Assembly (NCBI GenBank): GCA_001914955.1
Contig: MNDM01000065.1
Location: 20,891 to 68,049 of the forward strand
From: Nitrospirae bacterium 13_2_20CM_2_62_8
Lineage (GTDB): Bacteria; Nitrospirota; Nitrospiria; Nitrospirales; Nitrospiraceae
Length of the DNA stretch: 47,159 bases
Reading direction: 5' to 3'
Below the pieces are notes generated by a model. The model saw nothing but the letters and a program-made list of their open reading frames with translations, was not told the origin of the DNA and searched no databases. Below are positions 1-7,347 of this stretch, piece after piece (within the stretch, counting starts at the first letter, position 1; every line of letters begins with the position of its first letter). Position numbers and translations under genes: made by a program.

Positions 1-2
1 GC

Positions 3-311
3 CTCATTCCTGGCGTCCTCGGCGACCCGGAATCGGCCCGCGTGGAATCGTTCGCCGATCTCCTGCTGGATTTTCCCCAGTACACGCGCCCGCCGGACGT
101 GCGGGGATTGGCGGTTCCCGAGGTGCTGCTGTCCGGCGATCACGAGGCCATCAGAATCTGGCGTCGGAAGGAGGCGCTGCGCAGCACCTATCTGAAGCGT
201 CCCGATCTCTTGCGGGACCGGTTGCTCAATGAGGAAGATCGACGGTTGTTGGATGAAATCGTGCGAGAGGGAGCACGAGGAACGTCCGTGAAGTGCGGGG
301 AGGAGGGGTAG
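3..311 (+). CDS. trmD: tRNA (guanine-N1)-methyltransferase, C-terminal part
   Basis: The reading frame is already open at the window edge, so only about the last 102 residues are seen. TrmD methylates G37 of tRNAs in the cytoplasm, using S-adenosylmethionine. The visible part matches the family's C-terminal helical domain: a PGVLGDPES-type stretch, then [19 protein letters not shown] and the [13 protein letters not shown] helix. The Tyr-Thr-Arg-Pro and 'VLLSGDH' motifs are family hallmarks. The next gene, rplS, starts 5 bp after the stop, which is the common trmD-rplS order. The identification is firm; the N-terminal knot domain lies outside the window. Confidence 0.93.
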   Translation, partial: LIPGVLGDPESARVESFADLLLDFPQYTRPPDVRGLAVPEVLLSGDHEAIRIWRRKEALRSTYLKRPDLLRDRLLNEEDRRLLDEIVREGARGTSVKCGEEG

Positions 312-315
312 TCAC

Positions 316-759
316 ATGAATCGGTTGGAGCGTCTCCAACGATCGTTGAGCAAGAAGACGCTGCCGTCGTTCGAGATCGGGGACACCGTGAGAGTCCACG
401 CCAAGGTGGTCGAGGGCGAGAAGGAGCGCATCCAGATTTTCGAGGGCGCGGTGATCGCTCGCAAGGGCGGCCGCAACAGCGAAACCTTCACCGTCCGCAA
501 GGTGTCGTTCGGGGTCGGGGTCGAGCGGATCTTTCCGATCCATTCGCCGATCGTGTCTCGAATCGAGGTGGTCCGTCAGGGGAAAGTGCGCAGGGCCAAG
601 CTCTACTATCTCAGGGAGAAGACGGGCAAAATGGGAAGAGTCGGGGATCGGGAGTTCTCTCAGGACACCAAGGCTCCAGCCGCCGCCGCTCGCCCGACGG
701 CCGATCCTGTCGAAGCCGTGGCCCTATCGAAGAAAGCGGTTCCTGCCGGCAAGGCCTAA
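316..759 (+). CDS. rplS: 50S ribosomal protein L19
   Basis: L19 lies at the 30S-50S interface of the ribosome. The protein is 147 residues. Residues 1-115 hold the conserved L19 fold, with [33 protein letters not shown] and the [15 protein letters not shown] end. About 30 Ala/Pro-rich residues follow; these extend beyond the roughly 115 residues usual for the family and look unstructured. The ATG has the GGGGAGGAGGGG stretch at the end of trmD as its ribosome binding site. It is cotranscribed with trmD. Confidence 0.97.
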   Translation: MNRLERLQRSLSKKTLPSFEIGDTVRVHAKVVEGEKERIQIFEGAVIARKGGRNSETFTVRKVSFGVGVERIFPIHSPIVSRIEVVRQGKVRRAKLYYLREKTGKMGRVGDREFSQDTKAPAAAARPTADPVEAVALSKKAVPAGKA

Positions 760-850
760 CTTGGCGCGACAGAAGCCGTCAGATTATCAACCAACGGGCA
801 ATGGCGCGCCAGTTGTACCCGCAGGCAATTAGGTTGTGTGCCGAAATAAG

Positions 851-869
851 GTGTCGCGTCGCGCGACAC
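851..869. repeat. short GC-rich hairpin in the rplS-rnhB gap
   Basis: The 144-bp gap between rplS and rnhB holds a perfect 8-bp inverted repeat, GTGTCGCG/CGCGACAC, around a 3-nt loop. No T-tract follows on either strand, so it is a weak terminator candidate at best. A processing site or attenuating hairpin between the two genes is equally possible. Nothing else is recognisable in the gap. Confidence 0.5.
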
Positions 870-903
870 AGCTTTACGGGGTACGTCGCCACTGCCGGAA
901 GGT

Positions 904-1593
904 ATGTCTGGCGCGTCCACTGCCCAAAGATTGAGAACCGATTTTTCTCGCGCCAAGAAGCACTTGGGACGAGTGGAGCTCACCGAGTTCTTTGAGACCG
1001 AGGCAAGACGCTGCGGGTACCGTTTCGTGGCTGGCCTCGACGAAGCCGGGCGCGGTCCGCTTGCCGGTCCGGTTGTCGCGGCGGCGGTGATTCTGCCTCG
1101 ACGCTGTCCGCTGACCGGCCTGCAGGATTCTAAACAGGTGGCCGAACCCGAGCGAGAACGGCTCTATGGCGAAATCGCGCGACGCGCGCTCGGCGTGGGG
1201 ATCGGGGTTGCAACCGCGCGCGAGATCGACGCCATGAATATCCTGGAAGCGACTCGGCTCGCGATGGGCCGCGCGATCCAGGCTCTTGCGCCGTCTCCGA
1301 ACTTTTTGCTCATCGACGCCGTGACGCTTCCGTCCGTGCGCGTGCCGCAGCGGGCCATCATCAAAGGGGATGGCCTCTCGGTCTGCATCGCGGCTGCCTC
1401 CATCATGGCCAAGGTCAGCCGGGATCGGCTCATGCGGGACTACCACCGGCGCTACCCCCAATACAATTTTCAGGCCCATAAAGGGTACCCCACGTCGGAA
1501 CATCTTCGCTTGCTCGCCACCCATGGGCCTTGCGCGATCCACCGACGGACGTTTCACCCCGTGCTGCTGAAGACGGGAAGAGGAGGCGGGTGA
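904..1593 (+). CDS. rnhB: ribonuclease HII
   Basis: RNase HII cleaves RNA in RNA:DNA hybrids and removes single ribonucleotides from DNA. The protein is 229 residues. The catalytic GLDEAGRG motif is at residues 44-51 (Asp46, Glu47), an Asp-containing LLIDAV strand follows in mid-protein, and the KGD...AAASIMAKVSRD and HKGYPTSEH motifs come after it. All carboxylates expected in the family appear present. The first about 38 residues are a poorly conserved extension. The ATG at 904 has GGAAGG almost touching it, so a GTG near 973 is an alternative start. yraN begins directly after the stop. Confidence 0.95.
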   Translation: MSGASTAQRLRTDFSRAKKHLGRVELTEFFETEARRCGYRFVAGLDEAGRGPLAGPVVAAAVILPRRCPLTGLQDSKQVAEPERERLYGEIARRALGVGIGVATAREIDAMNILEATRLAMGRAIQALAPSPNFLLIDAVTLPSVRVPQRAIIKGDGLSVCIAAASIMAKVSRDRLMRDYHRRYPQYNFQAHKGYPTSEHLRLLATHGPCAIHRRTFHPVLLKTGRGGG

Positions 1594-1980
1594 GTGAGCG
1601 GCGAGCGACACACGTTCGGGCAGGTCGCCGAGTCGGAAGCGGAACGCTATTTACGCCACAAAGGCTACCGCATTTTGGCTCGCAACGTCAGGTCCCCTCG
1701 TGGGGAGGTGGATCTGATCGCCCAAGTGGCAGATGTGTTGGTGTTCGTCGAAGTGAAAGCACGGCGAACGTCCGCATACGGGGGAGCCCCCTACGCCGTG
1801 GACGGACGCAAACAGGCCCGCCTCATTCGACTCGCCGGGCACTATCTCTCCCGTCATCGTCTTCAAAATCGGGCTTGCCGCTTCGATGTGGTACTATTCA
1901 AGGGTGGAGCGGCCAAGCCGACCGAGATCGAGCACATCGAAAACGCGTTTGAAGTCCCGGGAGAGGATCTACGGTGGTGA
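1594..1980 (+). CDS. yraN: UPF0102 family protein, YraN-like endonuclease fold
   Basis: A 128-residue protein with the complete UPF0102 signature: AESEAERYLRHKGYRILARN, then SPRGEVDLIAQ and VFVEVKARR. The Glu-Asp-Glu-x-Lys arrangement is that of a restriction-endonuclease-like (Holliday junction resolvase-type) fold. The cellular role of the family is not settled. The start is a GTG placed immediately after the rnhB TGA, so the two are translationally coupled. The rnhB-yraN pairing is common in bacteria. Confidence 0.9.
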   Translation: MSGERHTFGQVAESEAERYLRHKGYRILARNVRSPRGEVDLIAQVADVLVFVEVKARRTSAYGGAPYAVDGRKQARLIRLAGHYLSRHRLQNRACRFDVVLFKGGAAKPTEIEHIENAFEVPGEDLRW

Positions 1981-1996
1981 GGAGGAAGGTTGCCTC

Positions 1997-2112
1997 GGCT
2001 GGCGAAGTGCGGACGGGGTGGGACGGCCAGGCTAATCCCCCGTGCTCGCTGGACTCGCGCACTAGGGGATCAGCCAGGCCACCCCTTTAGGGAAGTCCCG
2101 CTATGGCGAGCC
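1997..2112. other. extended imperfect hairpin before ftsE, possible structured RNA or leader
   Basis: The 214-bp gap between yraN and ftsE folds on itself. The inner arm 2015-2045 pairs with 2059-2085 in blocks (GGGGT/ACCCC, GGCC/GGCC, GGCT/AGCC, ATCCCC/GGGGAT, GTGC/GCAC). An outer arm pairs GGCT 1997-2000 with AGCC 2109-2112 and GGAC 2011-2014 with GTCC 2095-2098. It is not built from tandem units like the other hairpins in this window. No T-tract follows, and I do not recognise it as 6S, SRP, RNase P or tmRNA. Confidence 0.5.
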
Positions 2113-2168
2113 TGCCCATGCCCATCCCTTCCATCCGAAGCACAAGGTTCGGTGAGCAGGGAGGTGTG

Positions 2169-2198
2169 ATGAAGTCGGTGAGCCAGCAGGATACATGA
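2169..2198 (+). CDS. possible 9-codon leader peptide coupled to ftsE
   Basis: A strong Shine-Dalgarno-like AGGGAGGT (2158-2165) precedes an ATG at 2169 that opens nine codons (MKSVSQQDT) and stops at a TGA overlapping the ftsE ATG as ATGA. ftsE itself has no good ribosome binding site, so ribosomes finishing the leader could restart on ftsE. This is inferred from sequence layout only; the SD-to-ATG spacing is short. Confidence 0.35.
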   Translation: MKSVSQQDT

Positions 2199-2863
2199 TC
2201 CAGTTATTTCATGTCTCCAAATATTATGATCGGCGTCCGGCTCTCTCCGATGTCAATTTACAGATCGCGAAGGGCGAGTTTGTTCTGCTCATGGGACCCA
2301 GCGGGGCCGGGAAGACCACCCTGCTGAAGTTGCTCTTCTGCGCCGAGTCGCCCGATCAGGGGCAGATTCTGGTCCAGAACCGCAACGTGGCGCGACTCCG
2401 GCGATCCGATGTGCCCTATCTCAGAAGGTCGATGGGGATGGTCTTCCAAGATTTCAGACTATTGCCGAAGAAAAACGTGTTTGAAAATGTCGCGCTGCCG
2501 CTGGTGGTGCAGGGCGCCTCGGCGTTCGAGACGAAGCGGAAGGTGACGGAAGCGTTGAAGGCCGTCGGAGTGGAGCATAGAAAGGACAGTCGGCCCACGA
2601 CGCTCTCGGCGGGCGAGCAACAGCGCGTCAGTATCGCGCGGGCCATCGTGAACGGCCCGATCATCCTCCTCGCGGATGAGCCTACGGGCAATCTGGATCC
2701 CGAACTGGCCGGTGAGATCATCGAGCTGTTCAAAGCGATCAACGCGCGCGGCACGACGGTGATGGTCGCCACGCACAACCGCCAGGTGGCGGACCAGGTC
2801 AGCCGGCGGGTGGTGACGCTCAACCAGGGCAAGCTGGTGTCGGATGAAGGGGTGGGGCAGTGA
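2195..2863 (+). CDS. ftsE: cell division ATP-binding protein FtsE
   Basis: FtsE is the cytoplasmic ATPase of the FtsEX complex. It drives a conformational change in FtsX that switches on periplasmic peptidoglycan hydrolysis at the septum. The protein is 222 residues: Walker A GPSGAGKTT at 34-42 (Lys40), a Q-loop in VFQDFRLL, signature LSAGEQQR, Walker B ILLADEPTGNLD and the H-loop THN. Length and motifs are normal. Translation probably depends on coupling to the short upstream reading frame, because the region just before the ATG has no clear ribosome binding site. ftsX overlaps by 4 nt. Confidence 0.95.
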   Translation: MIQLFHVSKYYDRRPALSDVNLQIAKGEFVLLMGPSGAGKTTLLKLLFCAESPDQGQILVQNRNVARLRRSDVPYLRRSMGMVFQDFRLLPKKNVFENVALPLVVQGASAFETKRKVTEALKAVGVEHRKDSRPTTLSAGEQQRVSIARAIVNGPIILLADEPTGNLDPELAGEIIELFKAINARGTTVMVATHNRQVADQVSRRVVTLNQGKLVSDEGVGQ

Positions 2864-3759
2864 GGGTGGTCGCGTACCTGGTACGGGAGGCCTTCAGCAA
2901 CATTCGTATCAATCGGACCACCACGCTCATCGCGGTGGCGACCACGGCCTTCACGCTCGCCTGCTTCGGAGTGTTCTTGCTGCTGTATCTCAACCTCAGG
3001 GGGGTCATCAGCTCGCTCCAGGATGACATTCAAGTGGTCCTCTATCTGGACGACGGCCTGCCTGCGCAACAGGTCTCGGACCTCCAGCAACGGCTCAAAA
3101 CCGAACCGGGCATCGCCTCGTTGGCGTATGTCTCCAAAGACCAGGCCGTAGCGGATTTTCGGGCGCAATTCCCGTCCGAGGCGCATCTGCTGCAAGGGTT
3201 GGGCGAAAACCCGCTGCCGGCCTCGTTCGTGGTGACCCTGGGGCCACGGTTCAGATCCTCCGAGTCGATCAAACGCCTGGCAGACCGAATGAAGGACATT
3301 CCCGGCGTGGCCCAGATTCAATACAGTCGGGAGTGGGTTGAGAATTTGGCGACGGTGATCGGCTACGTCGAACTGGCCGCGATCGCGGTGGGCGCCATCT
3401 TGTCGGCCGCCTCAGTGACGATCATCGCCAGCATTATCCGGCTCACGCTCTACGCGCGGCGGGACGAGATCGAGATCATGCACCTGATCGGAGCCACCGG
3501 AGCTTTTATCAGGATCCCGTACCTCCTGGAAGGGGCGGTCCTGGGCGCGCTCGGGGGCCTGCTGTCCCTGGCGTTGCTGAGGGGCGGCTTTGAGTTTTTC
3601 AAGCTCCAACTCGGGGCACCCGGTCGATTGCTCGGGATCAGCTCGGGGTTTAGTTTCTTCCCCGACCATATCTCGCTCCTGATGGTGCTGGTGGGGCTCC
3701 TCCTGGGCTTCACCGGCAGTGGTGTCTCGCTGCTTCGGTTCGGGAGGGCCAAGGCGTGA
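2860..3759 (+). CDS. ftsX: cell division protein FtsX
   Basis: The membrane half of FtsEX, 299 residues. One N-terminal membrane helix (about residues 25-45) is followed by a periplasmic domain of about 110 residues (IQVVLYLDDGL...) that should bind the EnvC-type activator. Three C-terminal helices belong to the FtsX/MacB permease fold, with the conserved EIEIMHLIGAT cytoplasmic loop. The GTG start overlaps the ftsE stop (GTGA), and the stop overlaps the next gene in the same way. The three adjacent genes form a complete FtsE-FtsX-EnvC module. Confidence 0.94.
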   Translation: MRVVAYLVREAFSNIRINRTTTLIAVATTAFTLACFGVFLLLYLNLRGVISSLQDDIQVVLYLDDGLPAQQVSDLQQRLKTEPGIASLAYVSKDQAVADFRAQFPSEAHLLQGLGENPLPASFVVTLGPRFRSSESIKRLADRMKDIPGVAQIQYSREWVENLATVIGYVELAAIAVGAILSAASVTIIASIIRLTLYARRDEIEIMHLIGATGAFIRIPYLLEGAVLGALGGLLSLALLRGGFEFFKLQLGAPGRLLGISSGFSFFPDHISLLMVLVGLLLGFTGSGVSLLRFGRAKA

Positions 3760-4955
3760 TCGTGAGGGTCGTCGCCACGGCGGTGCTCGGGCTCATGCTG
3801 GATACCGTGACCGTGTCGACCGTTCTGGCCAACAAGGATCGGAGCGACCCGATCTCGCAGAAAATCGAGCAGGAGCGACGGACCCTGGAAAAACTCAAGG
3901 ATGAGATCCAGGAGAAAAAGAAACAGGCCGATGACGCGACGAAACAAAAGGAGTCCGTCCTCCAGGCCATACAGGAGTTGGACGGCCGCCAGGTGAGCAG
4001 CCGGCAGGAGCGTCAGGAGATCAACGGGAAGCTCAAGCAGAAGGACCGCGAACTCGAGCAGATCAACGCTCAGCTCGCGGCGCTCCGGACGCGTGTCCTC
4101 GAGCGACGGGACTCGATTTCGGCGCGCTTGAGGGTACAATACATGGAAGGCCGGTTTGGCTACCTCAAGGCCCTCTTGGGCACCGATACGTATGCGGACT
4201 TTCAGCGCCGCTTTGAGTATCTTTCTGCGGTCTCCAATCGGGAGTATGATTTGATCGAGGCCCACCGTGGCGACGTGGAGCGACTGGTCACGGTCGAGCG
4301 GCAGCGTGTCGCGGCGCGTGGCGAGATGCTGGCCTTCAAGGAACACACCGAGAAGAAGTTAGCAGAGATCCAGGGCCTGAAACGACACAAACATGTCCTC
4401 TTGGCCAGGATTCTTGAGGAAAAGGAATCGTACGATCGCGCGGTCGAAGAATTGGAGCGATCCGCCGCCCGAGTTGATACCCTCCTGAAGGAATTAGAGC
4501 AGCGGAGGAAGGCGGCCGCACTGCGGCCTAAGAAAGGGAGCGTGGGGTCTATTCTGTTCCAGGGGAGCCTTCAATGGCCGGCTGACGGCGATGTGGTATC
4601 GTTCTTTGGACGGCAGAAGCATCCGAGTTTCGAGACCTATATCGAGCGGAAAGGGATTGAGATCCGGACCGACGAGGGGAGTCCGATCCGGGCGGTGATG
4701 GCCGGGACGGTCGAGTACGCGGACTGGCTGAGGGGCTACGGGCTGGTACTGATCCTTGATCACACGAACGGTTTTTTCTCGCTCTACGCGCATGCCTCGA
4801 GGTTGTCGTGCAAAGTGGGCGAGCACGTCCAGGCAGGTCAGGTGATCGGAGAGACCGGGGACACTGGGATGACCGGCGAGAGTACGCTATACTTTGAATT
4901 GCGGGAGGGGGCGGAACCGGTCGATCCGCTGGCCTGGCTAGCCAGACGGCGGTGA
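3756..4955 (+). CDS. envC: EnvC-type murein hydrolase activator with degenerate LytM domain
   Basis: A 399-residue periplasmic protein: an N-terminal hydrophobic signal, a long coiled coil (about residues 30-260, rich in K, E, Q and R) and a C-terminal M23/LytM domain. EnvC proteins do not cut peptidoglycan; they activate septal amidases under FtsEX control. The LytM site is degenerate: the usual H-x-G-x-D appears as RKGIE, and the usual HLHFE as TLYFE. Only the YAH histidine remains, so three of four zinc ligands are lost, which fits a non-catalytic activator. GTG start overlapping the ftsX stop. Confidence 0.9.
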   Translation: MIVRVVATAVLGLMLDTVTVSTVLANKDRSDPISQKIEQERRTLEKLKDEIQEKKKQADDATKQKESVLQAIQELDGRQVSSRQERQEINGKLKQKDRELEQINAQLAALRTRVLERRDSISARLRVQYMEGRFGYLKALLGTDTYADFQRRFEYLSAVSNREYDLIEAHRGDVERLVTVERQRVAARGEMLAFKEHTEKKLAEIQGLKRHKHVLLARILEEKESYDRAVEELERSAARVDTLLKELEQRRKAAALRPKKGSVGSILFQGSLQWPADGDVVSFFGRQKHPSFETYIERKGIEIRTDEGSPIRAVMAGTVEYADWLRGYGLVLILDHTNGFFSLYAHASRLSCKVGEHVQAGQVIGETGDTGMTGESTLYFELREGAEPVDPLAWLARRR

Positions 4956-4981
4956 GGTCACAGGGAAAGGAACGAATCGCT

Positions 4982-6310
4982 ATGGAACAGGAACGGCAAC
5001 GCAGGGGATGGTATCTGGGGCCGGTCGTTGTGGTGGCTCTGCTCCTCGGAGTCCTGATCGGAAAAGGCTGGGAGCGAACCGGCCATGCGACCGAGACATA
5101 CGAGGAACTGAAAACGTTCTCGGAGGTCCTGACCCAGATCCAGAAACATTACGTCGAGGATGTCAAACCCAAGGATCTGGTCCAAGGCGCGATCCGTGGA
5201 ATGCTGGCCACGCTGGATCCCCACTCAGCCTACATGACCCCGGAGATGTTCAAAGAGATTCAGGTGGAGACCAAGGGAGAGTTCGGCGGGGTTGGGATTC
5301 AGATCGGGATCAAAGATAACCGCTTGGCGGTGATCGCTCCGATCGAGGGGACCCCTGCGCAGCGGGCCGGAGTCCGGGCCGGTGACTTTATTATTAAGGT
5401 CAACGACGAAACCACGAAGGATCTCACGCTCATGGATGCGGTCCAGCGGATGCGCGGGCCGAAAGGCACCAAGGTGAACCTCACGATCCAACGAGACGGT
5501 ACCCCGGATCCGCTCGTGTTTACCCTGACCCGGGACATCATCAAGATCGAAAGCGTCAAATCCAAGGTACTTGACAACAACATCGCGTACGTCCGGCTGA
5601 CGCAGTTTCAGGAATCGACGGCGAGGGACCTGAGCCGCGCGCTGAAACAGTTTCGTGAACAGAAACTGTCCTCCACGATCCTGGACCTTCGGAACAATCC
5701 AGGCGGCCTGCTGACGTCGTCGGTGGAGGTGTCGGAGCAGTTCGTGGGGCCCGGCAAACTGATCGTCTATATCAAAGGACGGGAAGGGCGGAAGGACGAG
5801 TACGTCTCTCGGGCAAAGGATCAACTCGAGGAGTATCCGATGATCGTCCTGGTCAACGAGGGGTCCGCGAGCGCGTCCGAGATCGTGGCGGGGGCGCTCC
5901 AGGATTGGGGGAGGGCGGTGGTCATCGGCTCGACAACCTTCGGGAAGGGCTCCGTTCAGACGATCTTGCCGTTAGCGGACGGGTCCGGGCTGCGCTTGAC
6001 CACGGCGCTGTATTACACACCCAAAGGACGTTCGATCCAGGCGACCGGCATTACACCCGACATCGTGGTGAAGGCCCAGCCCGTCACGCTCGCCAAGACA
6101 GGAGAGAAAGAGGCCAACGGGAAGTCACAAAAGCCGAAAGAGACGGCGCAATCTTCATCGTTACGGATAGGGGACGAGGCCACGCCCAGAAGCAACTCGG
6201 GACCGGTCGAGATCAGCGGGGACACGCCCCCGGAAGAGGACGTTCAACTTCAGAAAGCGGTTGAACTGCTCAAGACCTGGAAGATATTCAAAGAACTACA
6301 CCCGCTCTGA
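4982..6310 (+). CDS. ctp: carboxy-terminal processing protease, S41 family
   Basis: A 442-residue periplasmic or membrane-anchored serine protease of the CtpA/Prc family. It starts with a single hydrophobic segment (GPVVVVALLLGVLIG), followed by a PDZ domain (GGVGIQIG...GTPAQRAGVRAGD) and an S41 core. The catalytic Ser lies in NEGSASASEIVAGALQD and the Lys in TTFGKGSVQT. After about residue 360 comes a low-complexity stretch and a short C-terminal helix. I prefer the ATG at 4982, behind GGAAAGGA, although a GTG at 4952 overlaps the envC stop as at the preceding junctions. Members of this family trim tails of envelope proteins. Confidence 0.93.
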   Translation: MEQERQRRGWYLGPVVVVALLLGVLIGKGWERTGHATETYEELKTFSEVLTQIQKHYVEDVKPKDLVQGAIRGMLATLDPHSAYMTPEMFKEIQVETKGEFGGVGIQIGIKDNRLAVIAPIEGTPAQRAGVRAGDFIIKVNDETTKDLTLMDAVQRMRGPKGTKVNLTIQRDGTPDPLVFTLTRDIIKIESVKSKVLDNNIAYVRLTQFQESTARDLSRALKQFREQKLSSTILDLRNNPGGLLTSSVEVSEQFVGPGKLIVYIKGREGRKDEYVSRAKDQLEEYPMIVLVNEGSASASEIVAGALQDWGRAVVIGSTTFGKGSVQTILPLADGSGLRLTTALYYTPKGRSIQATGITPDIVVKAQPVTLAKTGEKEANGKSQKPKETAQSSSLRIGDEATPRSNSGPVEISGDTPPEEDVQLQKAVELLKTWKIFKELHPL

Positions 6311-6344
6311 CGCCACACGGCCACGCCGCGAGAGAGCCTTCCCT

Positions 6345-6368
6345 GATCCCCCGGGCTGCTGGGGGGTC
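6345..6368. terminator. candidate bidirectional stem-loop between convergent genes
   Basis: GATCCCCC pairs with the following GGGGGGTCTC across an 8-nt loop between ctp (+) and the convergent HhH gene (-). Position suits a shared terminator. There is no T-tract after the stem on either strand, so it is not a textbook intrinsic terminator. Confidence 0.4.
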
Positions 6369-6392
6369 TCGATTGCAAGCGTAACGCCCACA

Positions 6393-6866
6393 TTACGGTG
6401 AGAGCCCTGACCGCCGGCGCGCCTGGATTGCCGCCAGCAGGTCTTCGTCCGAGGCAGTCACACCGGGTAGTGTCCGCAGCAGGCGCGAGCGGACCAAAGT
6501 CTCCAGGTCAGTCAGCGTTCGGATTCCCAGGCGGAAGTACAGGTGCTGGACGACGGTGTCCGAGAGTCCGGGCAGAGCGGTCCATGCGGCGATCTCCGGC
6601 GGCAAGGATATCTTCAGTTCCTCGTAGGACTCGATCGTGCCGGTCTTCAGAAATTCCTGGATCTTGCTGGAGAGATCGCGGCCGATCCCTGGAATGCGCT
6701 GGAGTTCTCCCCGCGCGGCCACGGCCGCCACGTCCTCCTGAAGACCGGTGACGGACTCGGCGGCGCGTCGGTACGCCCGGATCCGGTGAGGATTCGCCCG
6801 ACGGATGGCCAGGAGTTCGGCCATTGCCTGAAACAGCTCTGCGAGAGTTCTGTTTGTGTCAGTCAT
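6393..6866 (-). CDS. stand-alone helix-hairpin-helix protein like the PolX N-terminal domain
   Basis: A 157-residue protein starting MTDTNRTLAELF. It has the repeated helix-hairpin-helix pattern of the DNA polymerase beta/X N-terminal domain: LLAIRRANPHRIRAYRRAAESV, then LQRIPGIGRDLSSKIQEFL, and a later LPGLSDTVVQHLYFRLGIRT. These bind DNA backbones without sequence specificity in polymerase X proteins. No nucleotidyltransferase or PHP domain follows, so it is either a free DNA-binding module or a reduced relative. The ATG at 6866 is the natural domain start; the open frame continues upstream without resemblance to any protein. Confidence 0.75.
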   Translation of the reverse strand: MTDTNRTLAELFQAMAELLAIRRANPHRIRAYRRAAESVTGLQEDVAAVAARGELQRIPGIGRDLSSKIQEFLKTGTIESYEELKISLPPEIAAWTALPGLSDTVVQHLYFRLGIRTLTDLETLVRSRLLRTLPGVTASDEDLLAAIQARRRSGLSP

Positions 6867-6869
6867 CAG

Positions 6870-6935
6870 GTGGCGCTCCGGGCGACCGGTCACGCATCCT
6901 CTACCATGGTATAAGGAAAGAAGGCGGAGCGCCAC
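6870..6935. promoter_or_regulatory. perfect 10-bp inverted repeat flanking a TACCATGGTA palindrome
   Basis: GTGGCGCTCC (6870-6879) is exactly repeated in reverse complement at 6926-6935, just upstream of the divergent HhH gene. The 46-nt interval contains the palindrome TACCATGGTA (6902-6911). It could be an operator or mRNA leader hairpin of the HhH gene. The regulator is not visible. Confidence 0.35.
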
Positions 6936-6954
6936 GTTCGGTCCATGGCCTTGA

Positions 6955-6984
6955 TTGACAAGGGGTTTGATCGTCCCGTAGTAT
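6955..6984 (+). promoter_or_regulatory. sigma-70-like promoter for the thiSGE genes
   Basis: TTGACA at 6955-6960 and TAGTAT at 6979-6984 with an 18-nt spacer. Transcription would start near 6991, about 57 nt before thiS. I looked for a THI-box (TPP riboswitch) in the leader and saw none; a small GC-rich hairpin (CCGGC...GCCGG) precedes thiS. Confidence 0.6.
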
Positions 6985-7047
6985 GAGGCGTGGTTCCTCC
7001 CGTGCCGGCTCTCAGGTCGAGAGGGCCGGGCGGAGCAGGCCTGACGC

Positions 7048-7284
7048 ATGAAGATACAGGTCAATGGGGAAGGTCGGACCGCGAACGCCGGCGTGACGGT
7101 CGCCGAGTTGCTCCGTGAGCTGGATATCCGACCGGACCGGGTTGCGGTGGAGGTGAATACCGAGGTCCTCAACCGTCAGGAATTTGAGCGGCGCGGCCTG
7201 CACGAGGGGGACCACGTTGAGATTATCAGCTTTATCGGAGGGGGCGCAGGAGAATGTGGCGATCTGTCGATCGGGCGATTGTGA
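7048..7284 (+). CDS. thiS: sulfur carrier protein ThiS with a C-terminal tail after Gly-Gly
   Basis: ThiS is a ubiquitin-fold carrier. Its C-terminal Gly is adenylated and thiocarboxylated, then delivers sulfur to ThiG for the thiazole of thiamine. Residues 1-66 are a normal ThiS (MKIQVNGE..., TVAELLREL, RVAVEVNTEVL, HVEIISFIGGG). The protein should end at this Gly-Gly(-Gly), but 12 more residues (AGECGDLSIGRL) follow before TGA. They are encoded by a foldback tandem-repeat array (7258-7332). As written, the carrier cannot be adenylated unless the tail is removed or ThiF tolerates it. Sequencing error is possible but no simple indel is evident. Confidence 0.88.
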   Translation: MKIQVNGEGRTANAGVTVAELLRELDIRPDRVAVEVNTEVLNRQEFERRGLHEGDHVEIISFIGGGAGECGDLSIGRL

Positions 7285-7332
7285 GATTGTTCCCCTGACG
7301 CAATCACTACATCAATAAATCGACAAATCGTG
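7258..7332. repeat. foldback tandem array, 8-nt unit, thiS end to thiG
   Basis: Four tandem octamers at 7258-7289 (examples GGCGATCT, GGCGATTG; a degenerate fifth at 7250) are followed after an 11-nt loop by four octamers at 7301-7332 that are their degenerate reverse complement (examples CAATCACT, AAATCGAC). Consensus of the left arm is about GKCGATYG. The left arm lies in the end of thiS and supplies its stop codon. The right arm ends 15 nt before the thiG ATG. Confidence 0.85.
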
Positions 7333-7347
7333 ACTACGGAGTGTTCG

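Noticed and set aside
6985-7347. TPP riboswitch before thiS or thiG
   Set aside because: I looked for the conserved THI-box segments on the plus strand and found none; the thiS-thiG gap is a repeat array.
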